Below are positions 29,437 through 32,614 of a DNA stretch of 32,614 nt, piece after piece. The notes under the pieces are model-generated. The model ran no database searches and had not been told where the DNA came from. It saw only the letters and a list, made by a program, of their open reading frames with translations. Location of the stretch: positions 1 to 32,614 of the forward strand of contig JAJYOJ010000011.1 of NCBI GenBank assembly GCA_021796235.1, given 5' to 3'. The position numbers and the translations under genes are program-made. How positions within the stretch are numbered: the first letter of the stretch is position 1; each line of letters opens with the position of its first letter. This DNA is from a bacterium. Lineage in GTDB: Bacteria; Patescibacteriota; Microgenomatia; UBA1406; GWC2-37-13.

Positions 29437-32328
29437 ATGGATTTCCCTGAAATGGAAAAAAAATGGCTTAAGCATTGGCAAAATAATGGCGTAATTGAAA
29501 AATATCTGCATAAAAACGCAAAAGCGAAAAAATATTTTTCCTTTTTAGACGGCCCAATAACCGCCAATAACCCCATGGGTATTCATCATGCGTGGGGCAG
29601 AACTTATAAAGATCTTTGGCAAAAATTCTATAACCTTTTGGGATACCGTGAACGTTTCCAGAATGGTTTTGATTGTCAGGGATTGTGGGTTGAGGTAGAA
29701 GTTGAAAAGGAACTTAAATTAAAAAACAAAAAAGAAATAGAGGAATTGGTCCCGGGAGACAGAAAAGCTTCGATTGCTAAATTTGTCCAGCTCTGTAAAG
29801 ACCGAGTTATGAAATTTTCCGCAATTCAGGCCAATCAGTCAAAACGTCTCGGCTATTTTATGGACTGGGAGCATTCGTATTTTACGATGAGCGGCGCTAA
29901 TAATTACATGATCTGGTTTTTTTTAAAAAAATGTTACGAAAACGGCTGGATCTATAAAGGCCATGAATCTGTTCCCTGGTGCCCGCGCTGTGAGACGGCT
30001 ATTTCCCAGCATGAGATGCTTACCGAAGACTACAAAGAATTAGTTCATGAGTCGATTTATTTCAAATTTCGGCTCGCGAATTACGAATTAAAGAAAACGT
30101 TTTTGTTGGTTTGGACTACAACGCCGTGGACAATTCCTGCCAATATTGCAGTTGCGATTGATGAAACCTTTGACTACTCTTTGGTCGAGAAAAGCGGCGA
30201 TAACTACTGGATCCTGGCCGACCTCGTAAAAAACATCTTTGAAAAGGATTATAAAGTTTTAAAAACAGTCAAAGGAAAAGAATTGGTTGGATTAAAATAT
30301 GAAGGGCCTTTCGATAACTTACCGGCAGTTGCTAAAGCTGCTAAAAAAAATCCAAAAACTTTTCATACAGTTATTGCTACCGACGAACAAATTCTGCCGA
30401 TTTCCAAAGATGAGGGAACGGGTATGGTGCATACTGCGGTTTCTGCCGGAGCCGAAGATTTTAAGCTCGGTAAAAAACTTGGTTTACCCATGATCCCGGT
30501 CATAGCTGATGATGCCAGTTACCTTGAAGAATTAGGTTTTTTGAGCGGAAAAAATGCCAAAAAAAATCCCCGTTTAATTCTTGATTACATGCAGGAAGGC
30601 GGTTTCGCTTTTAAAATTCATAATTACAAACATCGATATCCGGCTTGTTGGCGCTGTAAAACCGAACTGGTCTGGAAGGTCGCGGATGAATGGTACATCT
30701 CAATGGACAAAAAATTCGAAAATAAAACCCTGAGACAAAGAATGGTTTCTGTCGCAAAAAAAATAAACTGGCTGCCGGAATTTGGACTGGATCGGGAGCT
30801 GGACTGGTTGAAAAATATGCACGACTGGTTAATCAGTAAAAAAAACCGCTACTGGGGGCTGGCCTTGCCGATTTATGAATGTAAAAAATGTAAAAATTTT
30901 GAGGTAATCGGATCTAAAGAAGAACTTAAGAAAAGAGCCGTCAAAGGTTGGGATAAATTCGCCGGACATACACCTCATAAACCCTACATTGACGAAGTAG
31001 AAATTAAATGCAATAAATGTGGTGAGGCGGTTAAACGAATCGATGACGTAGGGAATCCTTGGCTTGATGCCGGGATTGTTTCTTACTCTACAATTAGCGA
31101 AAATAATCAGGGTGAACCATTATATTTTAAAAATAAAAACGAATGGAGAAAATGGTTTCCGGCCGATTTCATTACCGAATCGTTTCCCGGACAGTTCAAA
31201 AACTGGTTCTATGCACTGATTGCCGAGTCAACGGTTTTGGAAAATGAAAATCCGTTTAAAACAGTTTTGGGATTTGGCACAATGCTTGACGAAACCGGAA
31301 AACCATTCCATAAAAGTCTGGGAAACGCTATTGAGTTTGTCGAAGGCGCCGATAGATTTGGCGCGGACATCATACGCTGGGTATGCATTTCTGAAGACCC
31401 AGCCAACAATATTCTCTTTGGCGATCATAAAACACGGGCTGTAATGCGTCAATTCTACCTGATTCTGTGGAATGTCTACCAATTTTATATTGAGTACAGA
31501 AGACTTGATAAATTCGTGTCCGTACACCCTAAGGGTGTACAAGCGGTAAACGTTTTGGACAAATGGATTTTAAGCCGATTTGTCTGGTTGGTTGGATATG
31601 TCGAACAAAATCTGAAACAATATAACGCAAAAAATGCAAGCTTGGAAATTGAAAAATTCGTTAGCGATTTGTCAATCTGGTATTTGCGAAGGAGCAGGGA
31701 TAGAGTTTGGGTCAATTCCGAGGACCAAACTGATAAAAATAATTTCTATTCAACCCTTCATTACGTTTTAGTAAACCTGGCAATAGTACTTTCGCCTTTT
31801 ATGCCGTTTTTGCCCGAGGAGATTTATACGAATCTTACGGGAAAAGAATCGGTTCACCTTGCAAATTGGCCGGTGGTTGATTCGTATCTATATGATAAAA
31901 ATTTGGAGGAAGAGATGCTTGACGCCAGAAAACAAGTTGAGGCTTCGCATGCAGTCCGAAAAACGCAAAATATCAAAGTCCGCATTCCGGTTGCTACATT
32001 AAAGATTGATATATCCGAAACAGTCCCGGTTCGGGATGGAATCTACGAAATCGTGTTGAAAGAAATAAATGCAAAAAATCTTGAAAACAAAACTCGCCGC
32101 TACCCGAAAAAAGAGATTAAGGTTTCCGAAGCTGAGCTTAAAAAAGAGGGTGAGCTGCGCGATCTTATTCGAGAGATCCAGTCCCAAAGAAAAGAATTGG
32201 GAATCAAACCGGATGTCAAAGCTATTGTTACAGTTCCAGAAAAATTTAAAGCCGCGAAAAATTTTTTATTGCGTCGTGTTTACGCTGAAAGTATACATTT
32301 TGGCGATAAAGTCAAAGTTGAAGTATGA
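29437..32328 (+). CDS. ileS: Isoleucyl-tRNA synthetase, variant subfamily
   Basis: A 963-aa class I synthetase. The nucleotide site reads GPITANNPMGIHHAWGRTYKD, so the HIGH motif is GIHH. The usual GW-DxHGLP-E becomes GFDCQGLWVEVEVEKEL. The editing-domain entry TTTPWTIPANIAVAID is present, and zinc pairs occur at CPRC, CWRC, CKKC and CNKC. The second signature is GKPFHKSLGN instead of KMSKS, with the catalytic lysine K626 kept. An anticodon-binding helical domain and a C-terminal extension follow. Similar variants exist in other bacteria as a distinct IleRS-like subfamily, so this is lineage-typical rather than decay. The stop overlaps the start of the next SEDS gene (ATGA). Confidence 0.92.
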   Translation: MDFPEMEKKWLKHWQNNGVIEKYLHKNAKAKKYFSFLDGPITANNPMGIHHAWGRTYKDLWQKFYNLLGYRERFQNGFDCQGLWVEVEVEKELKLKNKKEIEELVPGDRKASIAKFVQLCKDRVMKFSAIQANQSKRLGYFMDWEHSYFTMSGANNYMIWFFLKKCYENGWIYKGHESVPWCPRCETAISQHEMLTEDYKELVHESIYFKFRLANYELKKTFLLVWTTTPWTIPANIAVAIDETFDYSLVEKSGDNYWILADLVKNIFEKDYKVLKTVKGKELVGLKYEGPFDNLPAVAKAAKKNPKTFHTVIATDEQILPISKDEGTGMVHTAVSAGAEDFKLGKKLGLPMIPVIADDASYLEELGFLSGKNAKKNPRLILDYMQEGGFAFKIHNYKHRYPACWRCKTELVWKVADEWYISMDKKFENKTLRQRMVSVAKKINWLPEFGLDRELDWLKNMHDWLISKKNRYWGLALPIYECKKCKNFEVIGSKEELKKRAVKGWDKFAGHTPHKPYIDEVEIKCNKCGEAVKRIDDVGNPWLDAGIVSYSTISENNQGEPLYFKNKNEWRKWFPADFITESFPGQFKNWFYALIAESTVLENENPFKTVLGFGTMLDETGKPFHKSLGNAIEFVEGADRFGADIIRWVCISEDPANNILFGDHKTRAVMRQFYLILWNVYQFYIEYRRLDKFVSVHPKGVQAVNVLDKWILSRFVWLVGYVEQNLKQYNAKNASLEIEKFVSDLSIWYLRRSRDRVWVNSEDQTDKNNFYSTLHYVLVNLAIVLSPFMPFLPEEIYTNLTGKESVHLANWPVVDSYLYDKNLEEEMLDARKQVEASHAVRKTQNIKVRIPVATLKIDISETVPVRDGIYEIVLKEINAKNLENKTRRYPKKEIKVSEAELKKEGELRDLIREIQSQRKELGIKPDVKAIVTVPEKFKAAKNFLLRRVYAESIHFGDKVKVEV

Positions 32329-32614
32329 CAGGTTTACTGATACCTTCATTTTTTCTTACGCTTTTTGGAAGTTTTAACATTTTTGGCATAAAACCAAATC
32401 TTTTCCTGCCGCAGCTTGCCTTTTTTGTGATTGGCCTTGTTGTTTTTTTTACCGCCAAAAAAATTGGCAGAAATTTCTTTTTTTCTAATGCGGAATTTTT
32501 TTACTGGTTTTTTATTGTATTACTAATTGCAACCTTTATAATCGGATTCGAAGTAAAAGGCTCGAAGCGCTGGATAGACCTTATTTTTTTTAACTTTCAA
32601 TCCTCGGAATTTCT
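32325..32614 (+). CDS. RodA/FtsW-family SEDS protein, cut by the window end
   Basis: The first 96 or so residues begin MTGLLIPSFFLTLFGSFNIF, with three hydrophobic segments and the SEDS landmark GSKRWIDLIFFNFQSSEF, equivalent to GARRWIDFGLINLQPTELAKF in ftsW. The frame is open to the last base. The ATG overlaps the ileS stop (ATGA), so it is coupled to ileS. With ftsW already present, this is probably the elongation polymerase RodA, but the missing C-terminus prevents a firm choice. Confidence 0.8.
   Translation, partial: MTGLLIPSFFLTLFGSFNIFGIKPNLFLPQLAFFVIGLVVFFTAKKIGRNFFFSNAEFFYWFFIVLLIATFIIGFEVKGSKRWIDLIFFNFQSSEF

Noticed and set aside
24077-32328. Alternative genetic code (TGA as glycine)
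   Set aside because: TGA ends several core genes, such as ftsZ and ileS, exactly at their expected C-termini.
1-32614. tRNA or rRNA genes
   Set aside because: I looked for T-loop-like GGTTCGA contexts with cloverleaf arms and found none; the recombinase is not next to a tRNA.

Overview
The window reads as bacterial chromosome from the Candidate Phyla Radiation, most likely Microgenomates-like. This placement rests on the AT-rich sequence, the shortened division proteins, a MurG that begins directly at TGGH, an isoleucyl-tRNA synthetase of the variant subfamily with degenerate HIGH and KMSKS motifs, and many start codons lying only a few bases after a -10 box. TGA is used as an ordinary stop, so the UGA-to-Gly recoding of Gracilibacteria and Absconditabacteria does not apply. 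The taxonomic call is inference, because no 16S or ribosomal protein lies in the window.

Core part (about 24.07-32.6 kb). A minus-strand division cluster runs ftsW-murG-ftsQ-ftsA-ftsZ. It is divergent across 34 bp from a plus-strand ileS, whose stop overlaps the start of a second SEDS-family gene (rodA-like) cut by the window end.

Accessory part (1 to about 24.0 kb). It ends at a tyrosine recombinase that abuts the 3' end of ftsZ, and looks like an integrated or much-rearranged island. From left to right it holds: (a) a minus-strand operon of a membrane protein, two overlapping 55-aa proteins, a RadC-type JAMM protein and a hypothetical protein, closed by a good intrinsic terminator; (b) about 1 kb (1561-2602) of nested inverted repeats with no convincing gene; (c) four dispersed genes (2817, 7697, 13786, 16774) sharing a phage-virion-like module, some fused or adjacent to beta-helix or beta-sandwich fibre domains; (d) three self-contained metal, metalloid or sulfur cassettes set between the fibre genes, each with its own repressor: PadR/DsrE/SHOCT, ArsR/DUF2703-thioredoxin/permease/rhodanese, and ArsR/P1B-ATPase; (e) a methyltransferase, a zinc-ribbon protein and a phospholipase-D-type nuclease; (f) a glycan operon of a GT-A/GT-B fusion, a methyltransferase and three more glycosyltransferases, headed by one of the virion-like modules; (g) the recombinase with a small membrane coiled-coil gene.

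Taken together, the island looks like a cell-surface or virion-fibre and glycan decoration locus combined with metal and redox defence. No terminase, portal, capsid or tail-sheath gene is present, so it is not a complete prophage within this window. The strongest candidates for something undescribed are the nested palindrome array at 1561-2602 and the diversified family of W-x9-SGYN adaptor modules attached to different fibre ends.
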